DNA of 64,000 bases from an uncultured Shinella sp. (GTDB taxonomy: Bacteria; Pseudomonadota; Alphaproteobacteria; Rhizobiales; Rhizobiaceae), in the NCBI RefSeq assembly GCF_946479415.1, contig NZ_CAMLFY010000001.1, positions 110,565 to 174,564 of the forward strand, read 5' to 3'. Shown here piece after piece: positions 17,846-27,168 of this stretch. The translations under genes and the position numbers were made by a program. The notes under the pieces are model-generated. The model was not told the origin of the DNA. It made no database searches and saw nothing but the letters and a program-made list of their open reading frames with translations. The stretch's first letter is position 1. Each line of letters opens with the position of its first letter.

Positions 17846-17868
17846 CGCCGAGGCCCATGGCCTCGGCG
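17846..17868. repeat. Hairpin between convergent EamA and corA genes
   Basis: CGCCGAGGCC (17846-17855) pairs with GGCCTCGGCG (17859-17868) over a CAT loop. It lies between two convergent genes and could serve either as a terminator, though neither side has a clear T-run. Confidence 0.5.
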
Positions 17869-17881
17869 GGATGCACCGCTC

Positions 17882-18889
17882 CTACAGCCAGCCATTCTTG
17901 CGGAACCGCCAATAGAGGAAGCTGCAGGTGGCCACGATGGCGGTGAGCACCATCGGGTAGCCGTATTCCATCCTGAGTTCCGGCATATCGGAAAAGTTCA
18001 TGCCATAGATGCCGGCGAGCGCCGTCGGCACGGCGAGGATCGCCGCCCAGGAGGCGAGCTTCTTGGAAATCGCCGTTTCCTGGCTCTGGCCGACCAGCAG
18101 GCTCGCCTCGAAGGCGAAGGCCAGCACTTCGCGCAGGCTGTCGATCTTTTCCTGCACCGTGCGGATATGGTCGGTCACGTCGCGAAACAGCGGATGCATC
18201 GCTGCCTGAATTTGCGGCAGATCGGAACTGGTCAGCCGCCGGCAGACCTCCACCAGCGGCAGCGCGGCGTTGCGCAGGCGTAAGAGATCGCGCCGCATCA
18301 TGTAGAGCCGCTCGATTTCCGGCCCGGTCATCGGCTTGAGCAGCACCTTGTCCTCGATTTCCTCGACCTCGTATTCGAGCTGCTCCAGCACCGGCATATA
18401 ATTGTCGACGATGAAATCGAGGATGGCGTAGAGCACGAAATCCTCACCCTTCGCCAGAGAATGCGGGCAGGTCTCCCAATGCTGGCGCACGGTCGCATAG
18501 GAGGTGGACGGGCCGTGCCGCACGCTGACGATATAGCCCTTGCCGACGAAGAGATGCGTTTCGCCGAAGATGACGCGGCGATCGATCAGCTGCGCGGTGC
18601 GCGCCACGATGAACAGGGCATCGCCATATTGCTCGAGCTTGGGGCGCTGATGCGGATGCTCGGCGTCTTCGATGGCGAGATCATGCAGGTGGAACTGTGC
18701 CTGCACGCGTAAAAGAAGCTCGCGGCTCGGCTCCAAAAGCCCGATCCAGACGACATGGCCTTCCTTCGCCGCCCAGGCGCCGGCCTCCTCGATGGGGATA
18801 TCGGCAATGCGCCGCCCGGCCATGTAGACGCTGGAGGCAACGATGCCTTCTTCAGGAGAGACGGGTGTGAACGTGCGCGCGTGATCCAT
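17882..18889 (-). CDS. corA: CorA-family magnesium/cobalt transport protein
   Basis: About 335 residues. A large cytoplasmic alpha/beta domain and long helices are followed by two C-terminal transmembrane segments. The invariant YGMNF motif lies between them and forms the selectivity entrance of the pentameric Mg2+/Co2+ channel. Three candidate starts exist: GTG at 18916 and ATGs at 18892 and 18889. The last has the best spacing from GGAGG and is used here. It is monocistronic, between a convergent exporter gene and the glnII promoter region on the other side. Confidence 0.93.
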   Translation of the reverse strand: MDHARTFTPVSPEEGIVASSVYMAGRRIADIPIEEAGAWAAKEGHVVWIGLLEPSRELLLRVQAQFHLHDLAIEDAEHPHQRPKLEQYGDALFIVARTAQLIDRRVIFGETHLFVGKGYIVSVRHGPSTSYATVRQHWETCPHSLAKGEDFVLYAILDFIVDNYMPVLEQLEYEVEEIEDKVLLKPMTGPEIERLYMMRRDLLRLRNAALPLVEVCRRLTSSDLPQIQAAMHPLFRDVTDHIRTVQEKIDSLREVLAFAFEASLLVGQSQETAISKKLASWAAILAVPTALAGIYGMNFSDMPELRMEYGYPMVLTAIVATCSFLYWRFRKNGWL

Positions 18890-18916
18890 CATCCCCTCCG
18901 TCTGGCCAGCCGTCAC

Positions 18917-19140
18917 CGATGGGGCTGACGTCGCCGGACGCTAATTTAGCCTAGATTCGTAAATGCTTCGAGGAAAAGCTTGATCTTTGCAAAGCGAGAG
19001 ACGGCTCTGCCTATCACCTCACACCACGCCGCCTAATTTTTAAGCACATCGCCTCTTCCTTGCGCGATGCCGGCACACTCCAGGCAGATCAGGTCGCGAC
19101 AAAGCGAAAAATTCCGCCGATTTTCATGCCAATCTCAATC
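18917..19140. other. Intergenic region upstream of glnII, no gene seen
   Basis: The gap between corA and glnII holds no convincing reading frame. Just upstream of the sigma54-type promoter one would expect NtrC enhancer sites. I found no clean TGCACC-N5-GGTGCA palindrome by eye. An inverted pair TGCCA (19127-19131) / TGGCA (19141-19145) overlaps the -24 element and may be fortuitous. Confidence 0.4.
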
Positions 19141-19156
19141 TGGCACGGCGTATGCA
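19141..19156 (+). promoter_or_regulatory. Sigma54 (RpoN) -24/-12 promoter of glnII
   Basis: TGGCACG at 19141-19147 followed by ATGCA, with the invariant GG (19142-19143) and GC (19154-19155) exactly 10 nt apart, as RpoN promoters require. It lies about 70 bp before the ATG. Control by RpoN and NtrC is established for rhizobial glnII, so the match fits the gene. Confidence 0.85.
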
Positions 19157-19226
19157 TATGACAGATCAGTGGCTGCCGACAGGATGTCCGGTGGTCTTGG
19201 AACCAAGCGTCACGTGAGAGAACGAA

Positions 19227-20267
19227 ATGACCAAGTTTAAGCTCGAATACATCTGGCTCGACGGCTGCAAGCCCACCCCGAACCTGCGCGGCAAGACCCT
19301 CATCAAGGAATTCGACGCTTTCCCGACGCTCGACCAGCTCCCGAACTGGGGCTTCGATGGTTCCTCGACCCAGCAGGCCGAAGGCTCCAGCTCCGATTGC
19401 GTGCTGAAGCCGGTCGCGTCCTATCCGGATCCCGAGCGCAAGAACGGCGTTCTCGTGCTTTGCGAAGTCATGATGCCCGACGCAAAGACCCCGCATCCGT
19501 CCAACACCCGCGCTTCGATCCTCGACGACGACGGCGCCTGGTTCGGCTTCGAGCAGGAATACTTCTTCTACCAGAACGGCCGCCCGGTCGGCTTCCCGGA
19601 TGCCGGCTTCCCCGCTCCGCAGGGCCCGTATTACTGCGGCGTCGGCTTCAGCAATGTCGGCGCCGTCGCCCGCAAGATCGTCGAAGAGCATCTCGACATC
19701 TGCCTGGCCGCCGGCATCAACCATGAAGGCATCAATGCCGAAGTGGCCAAAGGCCAGTGGGAATTCCAGGTCTTCGGCAAGGGCTCGCGCAAGGCCGCCG
19801 ACGAAATCTGGCTCGCCCGCTACCTGCTGCAGCGCCTGACGGAAAAGTACGGCATCGACGTCGAATACCATTGCAAGCCGCTCGGCGACACCGACTGGAA
19901 CGGCTCGGGCATGCATGCCAACTTCTCGACCGAATACATGCGCGAAGTCGGCGGCAAGGCCTATTTCGAAGACCTGATGGACGCATTCGCCGAAGCGCGC
20001 GCCGACCACATCGCCGTCTACGGCCCCGACAACCACATGCGCCTGACCGGCAAGCATGAGACCGCTTCGATCCACCAGTTCAGCTACGGCGTGGCTGACC
20101 GCGGCGCCTCGATCCGCGTCCCGCACAGCTTCGTCAACAACGACTACAAGGGCTATCTCGAAGACCGCCGCCCGAACTCGCAGGGCGACCCCTACCAGAT
20201 CGCTTCGCAGATCCTGAAGACGATCGCCACGGTCCCGACCGACGTCGAAAACCGTCAGGCCGCCTGA
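19227..20267 (+). CDS. glnII: Glutamine synthetase II (eukaryotic type)
   Basis: A 346-residue type II glutamine synthetase, the short eukaryote-like form carried by Rhizobiaceae besides GlnA. It makes glutamine from glutamate, ammonia and ATP. Visible signatures include NWGFDGSST near residue 41, WFGFEQEYFF (catalytic glutamates), GINAEVAKGQWEFQ and the ATP-binding NGSGMHANFST region. GSII enzymes are not adenylylated, so control is mainly transcriptional, consistent with the sigma54 promoter upstream. It is monocistronic, with a clear terminator after the stop. Confidence 0.97.
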   Translation: MTKFKLEYIWLDGCKPTPNLRGKTLIKEFDAFPTLDQLPNWGFDGSSTQQAEGSSSDCVLKPVASYPDPERKNGVLVLCEVMMPDAKTPHPSNTRASILDDDGAWFGFEQEYFFYQNGRPVGFPDAGFPAPQGPYYCGVGFSNVGAVARKIVEEHLDICLAAGINHEGINAEVAKGQWEFQVFGKGSRKAADEIWLARYLLQRLTEKYGIDVEYHCKPLGDTDWNGSGMHANFSTEYMREVGGKAYFEDLMDAFAEARADHIAVYGPDNHMRLTGKHETASIHQFSYGVADRGASIRVPHSFVNNDYKGYLEDRRPNSQGDPYQIASQILKTIATVPTDVENRQAA

Positions 20268-20284
20268 TATTTCAGCCTTCCAAC

Positions 20285-20330
20285 AAAACGCCCCTGGAAA
20301 CGCCTCGCCTCGTGCGGGGCGTTTTCTTTT
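20285..20330 (+). terminator. Intrinsic terminator of glnII
   Basis: AAAACGCCCC (20285-20294) and GGGGCGTTTT (20316-20325) form a 10-bp stem followed by CTTTT. It starts 18 nt after the glnII stop. Confidence 0.85.
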
Positions 20331-20501
20331 GGGCTCACGAGGCAGCGCATCAGTTTTGAAAGGACTGCCTCCCATGATCTATCTGAAAAACACCCCTTGA
20401 AACCGTGCGCGGGAGGGGTGAGTAAAGCGGGAAGCGTTCCTATATGGAGATTTGCCGATTCCGGCAGAACGATCTCCTCCCGTCAAACAAGGTTGAATTT
20501 C

Positions 20502-21413
20502 ATGACCGAAAAATCACCCAGCGACAATTTCCCTGCCGGTTACCAGCCGCCCAAGGTGTGGGAATGGGAACAGGGCAATGGCGGCGCCTTCGCCAATATC
20601 AACCGCCCGACCGCCGGCGCGATTGAAGACAAGGATCTGCCGGTCGGAAAGCACCTGCTGCAGCTCTATTCGCTGGCCACGCCGAACGGCGTCAAGGTCG
20701 GCATCATGCTGGAGGAGCTTCTCGCCGCCGGTCACAAGGATGCGGAATATGATGCCTGGCCGATCCGCATCGGCAATGGCGACCAGTTCGGCTCCGGCTT
20801 CGTCGACGTCAACCCGAATTCCAAGATCCCGGCGCTGATGGACCATGCGCCGAAGGGCGGTGGCGCGCCGGTGCGCGTGTTCGAATCCGCCTCGATCCTG
20901 CTCTATCTTGCCGAAAAATACGGCGCCTTCCTGCCGAGCGATCTGCGCGCCCGCACGGAAACCTTCAACTGGCTGTTCTGGCAGATGGGCTCCGCGCCCT
21001 TCCTCGGCGGCGGCTTCGGCCATTTCTACGCCTATGCGCCGATCCACATCAAATACGCCATCGACCGCTACGCCATGGAAGTGAAGCGCCAGCTCGACGT
21101 GCTCGACCGGCATCTCGCCGACAACCAATATGTGGCCGGCGCCGACTACACGATCGCCGACATGGCGATCTGGCCGTGGTATGGTGGCCTCGCACTCGGG
21201 CAGGCTTACGGCGATGCCGGCACTTTCCTCAATGTGCAAAGCTACAAGAACGTCCAGCGCTGGACGGCCGAGATCGCCGCGCGCCCCGCCGTCAAGCGCG
21301 GCCGCATGGTCAACAAGCTGACCGGCGATCCGTCCGAACAGCTGCATGAACGCCACGACGCCTCCGACTTCGATACGAAGACGCAGGACAAGATCGGCCA
21401 GAACGGAACCTGA
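20502..21413 (+). CDS. yghU: YghU-type glutathione-dependent disulfide-bond oxidoreductase (GST family)
   Basis: A 303-residue protein of the nu-class glutathione S-transferase family, similar in length and layout to E. coli YghU. A thioredoxin-like N-terminal domain containing LYSLATPNGVKVGIML is followed by an all-helical C-terminal domain. The family binds two glutathione molecules and reduces disulfides rather than conjugating electrophiles. The conserved ESASILLYLAEKYG stretch is the glutathione-contact helix. The ATG at 20502 was chosen over upstream in-frame codons because the family start MTEKSPS follows it. A small conserved-looking gene is coupled 5 nt downstream. Confidence 0.9.
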   Translation: MTEKSPSDNFPAGYQPPKVWEWEQGNGGAFANINRPTAGAIEDKDLPVGKHLLQLYSLATPNGVKVGIMLEELLAAGHKDAEYDAWPIRIGNGDQFGSGFVDVNPNSKIPALMDHAPKGGGAPVRVFESASILLYLAEKYGAFLPSDLRARTETFNWLFWQMGSAPFLGGGFGHFYAYAPIHIKYAIDRYAMEVKRQLDVLDRHLADNQYVAGADYTIADMAIWPWYGGLALGQAYGDAGTFLNVQSYKNVQRWTAEIAARPAVKRGRMVNKLTGDPSEQLHERHDASDFDTKTQDKIGQNGT

Positions 21414-21418
21414 GGACC

Positions 21419-21802
21419 ATGGGAAAAGCGACCCTGCCCGACATGATCAAACACCGCGGCTTTCCCTCGGGCATGCCAGGCACCGGTGTCCAGTTCACCA
21501 TCCGCCGCGCCAATCCGCGTGGGGTGACGCCCGTCAAGGCGCTGCCCCGCAAGGCACGCGCGGGAACCGCCGAATACCGTATCGACGCCGCCTTTGTGCA
21601 TGCGCTCTGGCATCACTTCGGGGCAGAGCCTTTCGAACGCGGCAATCTCGATGCCGCACGCCTCAGCTTGCTCTTCGGTCGTGAAGTCGTGGCGGCGGAC
21701 AAGGAGTTCGATCCGCTGTCCTACGAGGCGATGCTGCAGATCAATGAGCGTGTCGCCCGCCAGAGCTTTCCGGAAGCCTTCGACGACGTCTTCGAGGTCT
21801 GA
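21419..21802 (+). CDS. Hypothetical protein coupled to yghU
   Basis: A 127-residue basic-then-acidic soluble protein without a signal peptide or membrane segment. I do not recognise a family. The N-terminal third is rich in Arg, Lys and Pro; the C-terminal half (about 60-127) looks helical and acidic. It begins 5 nt after the yghU stop with GAGG before its ATG, which argues for a real, co-translated gene. A role linked to thiol chemistry is only guilt by position. Confidence 0.6.
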   Translation: MGKATLPDMIKHRGFPSGMPGTGVQFTIRRANPRGVTPVKALPRKARAGTAEYRIDAAFVHALWHHFGAEPFERGNLDAARLSLLFGREVVAADKEFDPLSYEAMLQINERVARQSFPEAFDDVFEV

Positions 21803-21811
21803 ACGACAGCG

Positions 21812-22108
21812 CTACTTCAGCGCAAGAACCACCGACCCGGCCACCGGGTCGGTCACGCCGAGCCCGCCGCCGAGATCCTCGAGGGTCGCGCGAAAACTGT
21901 CGAGCGTGGCAATCATCTGCGGCCGGGACCCAGCCAGCGCGTCCATGCTCTCCCACTCGGCGACGATGCAGTAGCGCCCCTCGCCCGACTGGATGATATT
22001 GGCATGGCGCAAGCCCGGCCAGTCGGCGACGACATTGCGGTGGGCATCGAGGAAGGCCGCCTCCATGCCCGGTTTGACTTTAAAACGCACGACATTGAAT
22101 GCGGTCAT
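21812..22108 (-). CDS. Antibiotic-biosynthesis-monooxygenase (ABM) domain protein
   Basis: A 98-residue single-domain protein with the ferredoxin-like dimeric alpha/beta barrel pattern of ABM proteins: an N-terminal strand FNVVRFKVKPGMEAAFLDAHR, then YCIVAEWESMDAL. Members include quinol monooxygenases, heme-degrading enzymes and many of unknown role. The ATG at 22108 has GGAGG 6 nt upstream; an in-frame extension further up is unlikely. It is convergent with the yghU pair and stands alone. Confidence 0.75.
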   Translation of the reverse strand: MTAFNVVRFKVKPGMEAAFLDAHRNVVADWPGLRHANIIQSGEGRYCIVAEWESMDALAGSRPQMIATLDSFRATLEDLGGGLGVTDPVAGSVVLALK

Positions 22109-22183
22109 GGCAGCCTCCGGTGCGGTTGAAAACGGTGTTGTCCGCAAGCCGCCAGATTACCACGCCCAAAGAATGAGAAAAAG

Positions 22184-22918
22184 CTAAAATAACCGCCGCC
22201 GAAGCACGAGGTAGACCGCTCCTGCGCTCATGATAGCCAAGGCATACCAGGTCAGCGCATAGACCAGATGGCTGTTGCGGAAGGTCACGACCGTCAGGCC
22301 GCCAATCGGCAGGCCGCCCATATTGGGTGTGGCATCCGCATCGATGAAATAGGGTTCCACGTCGGCCAGTCCCTTCATCGCCGCGATGGCCTCGACATCA
22401 CGGGAGAACCAGCGGTCGCCTGCCGGATCGTTGGCGCGCAGGAAGGCCCCGCCGGGTTCGCTCAGGCGCAGAAGCCCCGTCACGGAGACCGGGCCGGCAG
22501 CCAGTTCACTGGCAAGGCGCGCCTCGGGAGAACGCTTGTCCGCGGGCACGAAGCCGCGGTTGACGAGAAGGGTCGAGCCATCGGCCTGCCGCAGTGGAGT
22601 CACGACCCAGAAACCGGCTCCGCGTTCCGTGACGGCTTGCACCAGCACCGTTTTCGCATGATCGAAGAAGCCGATTGCGGTGACGCGGCGGTACTCGTCC
22701 TCCGCCGGATCGACAGCACCCGAAGGTGCCGGAACCGGATCGGCATGGATGCGCGCGTCCACACGGGCGATGAGGTCCAGCTTCCAGAACAGGCGCTGCA
22801 CCTGCCAGGTGCCAAGCGCGACGAAGGCCGCGACGAGGCAAAGCAGGAAGACCGTCAAAGCCAGCCGGCTGCGGGAGGACGGCTTGTCCTCCCTGCCAGG
22901 CTCATGATCCGCGCTCAT
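22184..22918 (-). CDS. SURF1-family cytochrome oxidase assembly protein
   Basis: About 244 residues with the SURF1 architecture: an N-terminal transmembrane helix (about 20-40), a periplasmic domain beginning LGTWQVQRLFWK, and a C-terminal helix (LVYALTWYALAIMSAGAVYLV). SURF1 helps insert heme into heme-copper oxidases. It is the last gene after cyoABCD, 7 nt beyond the cyoD stop, so it serves this quinol oxidase. The ATG at 22918 was used; a GTG 6 nt upstream is possible. Confidence 0.9.
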   Translation of the reverse strand: MSADHEPGREDKPSSRSRLALTVFLLCLVAAFVALGTWQVQRLFWKLDLIARVDARIHADPVPAPSGAVDPAEDEYRRVTAIGFFDHAKTVLVQAVTERGAGFWVVTPLRQADGSTLLVNRGFVPADKRSPEARLASELAAGPVSVTGLLRLSEPGGAFLRANDPAGDRWFSRDVEAIAAMKGLADVEPYFIDADATPNMGGLPIGGLTVVTFRNSHLVYALTWYALAIMSAGAVYLVLRRRLF

Positions 22919-22925
22919 CGCCACG

Positions 22926-23330
22926 TCAGGGCATGTTCTTCATCATCTCGTGGGTCATCGGCATCATGTTGGCATTGAGGTGATGCATGACCCAGAGCGA
23001 GCCGGCGAGCGCGATGCCGACGATGATCAGCGTGAAAATCAGCGCCATCATGGTCCAGCCGCCTTCCGAGCGGGTGTTCATGTGCAGGAAATAGACCATG
23101 TGCACGATGATCTGCACGACGCCGATGCCCATGACGAGAACCGCGGTGAAGAGCTTGCTGTCGAGCACGCCGCCCATGACCAGCCAGAACGGAATGGCCG
23201 TCAGGATGATCGAGAGCAGGAAGCCGATCATGTAGCCCTTGAAGGAGCCGTGGCTGGCGCCGTCCCCGTGATCGTGGCCATGGTGATCGTGGCCGTGATG
23301 GGCGTGGTCGTGAGTGGGGTTCGCGCTCAT
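22926..23330 (-). CDS. cyoD: Cytochrome o ubiquinol oxidase subunit IV
   Basis: A 134-residue three-helix membrane subunit. The conserved core (SFKGYMIGFLLSIILTAIPFW, then VQIIVHMVYFLHM) matches CyoD, which stabilises the CuB site during assembly. The N-terminal 25 residues are unusually His-rich (HDHAHHGHDHHGHDHGDG), a possible copper or zinc buffer. The start overlaps the cyoC stop (ATGA). Confidence 0.93.
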   Translation of the reverse strand: MSANPTHDHAHHGHDHHGHDHGDGASHGSFKGYMIGFLLSIILTAIPFWLVMGGVLDSKLFTAVLVMGIGVVQIIVHMVYFLHMNTRSEGGWTMMALIFTLIIVGIALAGSLWVMHHLNANMMPMTHEMMKNMP

Positions 23331-23950
23331 CCGAGGACTCCGAGCAGATAGACGAAGGAGAAGACGCCGATCCAGATGACGTCGAGGAAGTGCCAGAACA
23401 TGGAGAGGCACATCAGCCGGCGGCGATTTTCAGGCGTGAGCCCGCGCTTCTTGACCTGCACCATCAGCGTGATCAGCCAGATCGTGCCGAAGGTCACGTG
23501 CAGGCCGTGCGTACCGACCAGCGTGAAGAAGGATGACAGGAAGGCCGAACGGGTCGGACCGGCGCCTTCGAGGATCAGATGGTAGAACTCGTAGAGCTCG
23601 AGCGCCAGGAAGGCCGCGCCGAAGACGCCGGTGATGCCGAGCCAGACCAATGTCTCCATCTTGGCGTTGCGCTCCATCTGGAGCATCGCAAAGCCGTAGG
23701 TGATGGAAGAGAGCAACAGCATCGCCGTGTTGATGGCGACGAGGTTGAGGTCGAAGAGATCGGCCGGCGACGGACCGGCGGCATAGTTGCGGCCAAGCAC
23801 GCCATGCGTTGCGAAAAGCACGGCGAAGATCAGGCAGTCGCTCATCAGGTAGAGCCAGAAACCCAGCATGGTGCTGTTTTCCGGGTGGTGCTCTTCCTTG
23901 AGGTAGAAGACCGGCTTTTCGTCCGGGTTATGGACTTGGGTCGCGCTCAT
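23327..23950 (-). CDS. cyoC: Cytochrome o ubiquinol oxidase subunit III
   Basis: A 207-residue, five-helix membrane subunit of the COX3 family. Family features are the hydrophilic N-terminus ending in LGFWLYLMSDCLIFAVLF, the glutamate in LALELYEFYHL, and GTHGLHVTFGTIWL. It lies 4 nt after the cyoB stop and overlaps cyoD at its end, giving coupled translation. The ATG at 23950 (MSATQ) fits the family N-terminus. Confidence 0.95.
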   Translation of the reverse strand: MSATQVHNPDEKPVFYLKEEHHPENSTMLGFWLYLMSDCLIFAVLFATHGVLGRNYAAGPSPADLFDLNLVAINTAMLLLSSITYGFAMLQMERNAKMETLVWLGITGVFGAAFLALELYEFYHLILEGAGPTRSAFLSSFFTLVGTHGLHVTFGTIWLITLMVQVKKRGLTPENRRRLMCLSMFWHFLDVIWIGVFSFVYLLGVLG

Positions 23951-23954
23951 GGGC

Positions 23955-25958
23955 TCAGGTCCGTTCTGCAAGCAGCGTCGTGCGCGCATCTTCCGTCGCC
24001 GTCACGGTCTCGACGGGGATGAAGAAGTCACGATCGTAATTGAAGGTATGGGCGATCGACACCGCGATGATGGCGATGAAGGAAACCGCCGCCAGCCACC
24101 AGATGTACCAGATCAGCGCGAAGGCGAGCACGATGCTGATGCCGGCGAGGATGACGCCCGTGCCGGTGTTCTTCGGCATATGGATCGGGCGGAAGCCTTC
24201 GGTCGGGCGCTCATAGCCGCGGTTCTTCATGTCGTACCAGCCGTCATGGTCATGCACGACGGGCGTGAAGGCGAAATTGTAATCCGGCGGCGGCGAGGAG
24301 GTCGACCATTCCAGGGTACGGCCGTTCCAAGGGTCACCGCTGTCGCAGCGCAGTTGGTCACGCTTGAGATAGCTGACGACGAGCTGGATCACGAAGGAGG
24401 CGATGCCGATGGCGATCAGGCCTGCACCGAAGGCGGCGATGATGAACCAGATTTGCAGCGACGGATCCTCGAACTGGCTGACGCGGCGGGTGACGCCCAT
24501 CAGGCCGAGCACATAGAGCGGCATGAAGGCGAAGAAAAAGCCGATCTGCCAGAACCAGAAGCTCATCTTGCCCCAGAAGGGATCGAGCTTGTAGCCGAAG
24601 GCCTTCGGGAACCAGTAGACGACGCCCGCCATCAGGCCGAACAGCACGCCGCCGATGATGACGTTGTGGAAGTGGGCGATCAGGAACAGCGAGTTGTGCA
24701 GCACGAAGTCCGCCGGAGGGATCGCGAGCATCACGCCCGTCATGCCACCGATGACGAAGGTCACCATGAAGCCGATCGTCCAGAGCATCGGCACCTCGTA
24801 GCGAATGCGCCCGCGATACATGGTGAAGAGCCAGTTGAACATCTTCGCGCCCGTCGGGATCGAGATGATCATCGTCGTGATGCCGAAGAACGCGTTGACC
24901 GAGGCGCCCGAGCCCATCGTGAAGAAGTGGTGCAGCCACACGATGTAGGAGAGGATCATGATCACGCAGGTCGCATAGACCATCGAGGCATAGCCGAAGA
25001 GGCGCTTGCCGCAGAAGGTCGCGACGACCTCGGAGAAAATGCCGAAGGCCGGCAGCACGAGAATGTAGACTTCCGGATGGCCCCAGATCCAGATGAGGTT
25101 GATATACATCATCGGGTTGCCACCAAGGTCATTGGTGAAGAAGTTCGTGTCGACATAGCGGTCGAGCGACAGCAGCGCGAGCGTGGCTGTCAGGATCGGG
25201 AAGGTCGCGACGATCAGGATGTTCGTGCAGAGCGAGGTCCAGGTGAAGATCGGCATCTTCATGAAGGTCATGCCCGGTGCACGCATTTTCACGATGGTCG
25301 CGATCAGGTTGATGCCCGACAAGGTCGTGCCGACACCGGCCACCTGAAGGCCCCAGATATAATAGTCGACACCGACGCCGGGACTGTAATCCACGCCAGA
25401 AAGCGGCGGATAGGCCAGCCAGCCGGTGCGCGCGAATTCGCCGACAAACAGCGACATCATGATGATGATGGCGCCGGCCGTGGTCATCCAGAAGGAGAAA
25501 TTGTTGAGGAACGGGAAGGAAACGTCGCGCGCGCCGATCTGCAACGGCACGACATAGTTCATGAAGCCGGTGACGAAGGGCATCGCCACGAAGAAGATCA
25601 TGATCACGCCATGCGCGGTGAAGATCTGGTCGTAGTGATGCGGGTTGAGATAACCCTCGTTGCCGTTGAAGGCGATCGCCTGCTGGATGCGCATCATGAT
25701 CGCGTCGGCAAAGCCGCGCAGCAGCATGATGATGGCGAGGATGATGTACATGATGCCGATCTTCTTGTGATCGACACTCGTGAACCACTCGTTCCAGAGG
25801 TAGCCCCAGAGTTTGAACTTCGTGATGAGCGCCAGAACCGCGAGGCCGCCGACGGCTACGGCCGCGAAGGTCACGACGAGGATGGGCTCGTGATAGGGGA
25901 TCGCTTCAAGGGAAAGCCGACCGAAGAGGAATTTCGTGAGGCTGATGTCACCGAACAT
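23955..25958 (-). CDS. cyoB: Cytochrome o ubiquinol oxidase subunit I
   Basis: The 667-residue catalytic subunit of a bo3-type oxidase, which reduces oxygen to water with quinol electrons and pumps protons. Metal ligands are visible: the low-spin heme His in HGVIMIFFV, the CuB His and cross-linked Tyr in WGHPEVY, the HHFFT pair, and FLIAHFHNV with the two axial histidines. The ATG giving MFGDISL is preferred over a TTG 12 nt upstream, because CyoB proteins begin MFG. It follows cyoA after a 115-nt gap containing a hairpin. Confidence 0.97.
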   Translation of the reverse strand: MFGDISLTKFLFGRLSLEAIPYHEPILVVTFAAVAVGGLAVLALITKFKLWGYLWNEWFTSVDHKKIGIMYIILAIIMLLRGFADAIMMRIQQAIAFNGNEGYLNPHHYDQIFTAHGVIMIFFVAMPFVTGFMNYVVPLQIGARDVSFPFLNNFSFWMTTAGAIIIMMSLFVGEFARTGWLAYPPLSGVDYSPGVGVDYYIWGLQVAGVGTTLSGINLIATIVKMRAPGMTFMKMPIFTWTSLCTNILIVATFPILTATLALLSLDRYVDTNFFTNDLGGNPMMYINLIWIWGHPEVYILVLPAFGIFSEVVATFCGKRLFGYASMVYATCVIMILSYIVWLHHFFTMGSGASVNAFFGITTMIISIPTGAKMFNWLFTMYRGRIRYEVPMLWTIGFMVTFVIGGMTGVMLAIPPADFVLHNSLFLIAHFHNVIIGGVLFGLMAGVVYWFPKAFGYKLDPFWGKMSFWFWQIGFFFAFMPLYVLGLMGVTRRVSQFEDPSLQIWFIIAAFGAGLIAIGIASFVIQLVVSYLKRDQLRCDSGDPWNGRTLEWSTSSPPPDYNFAFTPVVHDHDGWYDMKNRGYERPTEGFRPIHMPKNTGTGVILAGISIVLAFALIWYIWWLAAVSFIAIIAVSIAHTFNYDRDFFIPVETVTATEDARTTLLAERT

Positions 25959-25985
25959 GGGATCGTCCAATAGCTTATCGAGTGT

Positions 25986-26008
25986 GCATCCGCGTCAGGC
26001 GCGGATGC
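25986..26008 (-). repeat. Hairpin in the cyoA-cyoB spacer
   Basis: GCATCCGCG (25986-25994) and CGCGGATGC (26000-26008) form a perfect 9-bp stem with a 5-nt loop. No T-run follows. It probably adjusts mRNA stability between the subunit II and I cistrons. Confidence 0.5.
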
Positions 26009-26073
26009 CATGAAATCCTGGTTTTGACCGCATCATCCGACGCCGGAGCGATGCCGCCCCGGCCGGAAATGCC

Positions 26074-27168
26074 CTAGTGCGACTGGTGCGCATCGTGGTT
26101 CATCGTGGCCGGTTCCTCGATGCCTTCGGCGGGCTCCTCGCTGCGCGCGGCATTGCCGGTTTCCGGGAATGTGGCGGCGGGCGCCTCCTCCGCGGTGTGC
26201 CGGTTGTCGTGCTCCAGCTTGGCCTTGTTCTCGTGGCTCTCCTTGCCGGCACCGCCCATCATGTCGATATGCATCATGTCCTTCATGCACATCTGCCCCT
26301 CGCGGGCGCACATGTTGAGCACGGCTTCGTAAAGCCCGTTCTCGACGGTCGCGTAATAGCGCACCGGCTCCTTGGTGCTCGGCTTTTCGAGCTTCAGATA
26401 GGCGTCGCGGTTGAGCGCCGTGCCGTTCTGTTTCACGCGGGCGACCCAGGCATCGAAACCGGCCTGATCCACGCCGTGAAACTTGAAGCGCATGTGGGAG
26501 AAGCCGTCGCCGCTGTAGTTGGACGACAGGCCCTCATACTCGCCGGCCTTGTTGATGACGGCGTGCAGCTTCGTCTCCATGCCCGGCATCGTGTAGATCA
26601 TGCCGGCAAGGGCGGGAACGTAGAAAGCGTTCATCACCGAGGAGGCGGTGAGCTTGAAATTGATCGGCACATCGACGGGTGCCGCCATCTCGTTGACGGT
26701 AGCAATGCCGTATTCCGGATAGAAAAACAGCCACTTCCAGTCGAGCGCCACGACTTCGACGGTGATCGGCTTCACCGCTTCGGTGACAGGCCGGGCCGCA
26801 TCGATCCGGTCGAGCGGACGATAGGGATCGAGCTTGTGCGTGCTCACCCAGGTGATCGCGCCGAGCGCGATGATGATGGCGAGCGGCGCCGACCAGATGA
26901 TCACTTCGAGGCCGGTCGAGTGATGCCATTCGGGATCATATTTTGCCGCCGTGTTCGACTGGCGGTAACGCCAGGCGAAGAACAGCGTCAGGAAAATCAC
27001 GGGCACGATGATGACGAGCATCAGGATCGTCGAGATGACGATGAGGTCTCTTTGCTGCGCCGCAATATCGCCGGATGGCGACATGACGACCAGATTGCAC
27101 CCCGAAAGGGTAGTCATCATCAGGGCAAAAAGGGTGAATCTTCGGGCTAAACTGAATTGCTTCGGCAT
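26074..27168 (-). CDS. cyoA: Cytochrome o ubiquinol oxidase subunit II
   Basis: A 364-residue lipoprotein. A signal peptide ends in the lipobox LSGC (Cys at about residue 23), two transmembrane helices follow, then a cupredoxin-like periplasmic domain. As in other quinol oxidases it lacks the CuA cysteine pair. WKWLFFYPEYGIATVNE and PALAGMIYTMPGM are conserved. The C-terminal 60 residues are hydrophilic and rich in His, Glu and Met (MCMKDMMHIDMMGG), longer than in E. coli. It is the first gene of cyoABCD-SURF1; its 273-bp upstream region is shared with a divergent MFS gene. Confidence 0.95.
   Translation of the reverse strand: MPKQFSLARRFTLFALMMTTLSGCNLVVMSPSGDIAAQQRDLIVISTILMLVIIVPVIFLTLFFAWRYRQSNTAAKYDPEWHHSTGLEVIIWSAPLAIIIALGAITWVSTHKLDPYRPLDRIDAARPVTEAVKPITVEVVALDWKWLFFYPEYGIATVNEMAAPVDVPINFKLTASSVMNAFYVPALAGMIYTMPGMETKLHAVINKAGEYEGLSSNYSGDGFSHMRFKFHGVDQAGFDAWVARVKQNGTALNRDAYLKLEKPSTKEPVRYYATVENGLYEAVLNMCAREGQMCMKDMMHIDMMGGAGKESHENKAKLEHDNRHTAEEAPAATFPETGNAARSEEPAEGIEEPATMNHDAHQSH

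Noticed and set aside
20374..20400. Seven-codon leader peptide (MIYLKNTP) before yghU
   Set aside because: No run of control codons and no convincing attenuator pair after it; likely chance.
23949..25973. Long plus-strand reading frame opposite cyoB
   Set aside because: Composition is charged and repetitive (His/Glu/Asp/Arg-rich) as expected for the antisense of a membrane protein gene; cyoB has all catalytic ligands on the other strand.
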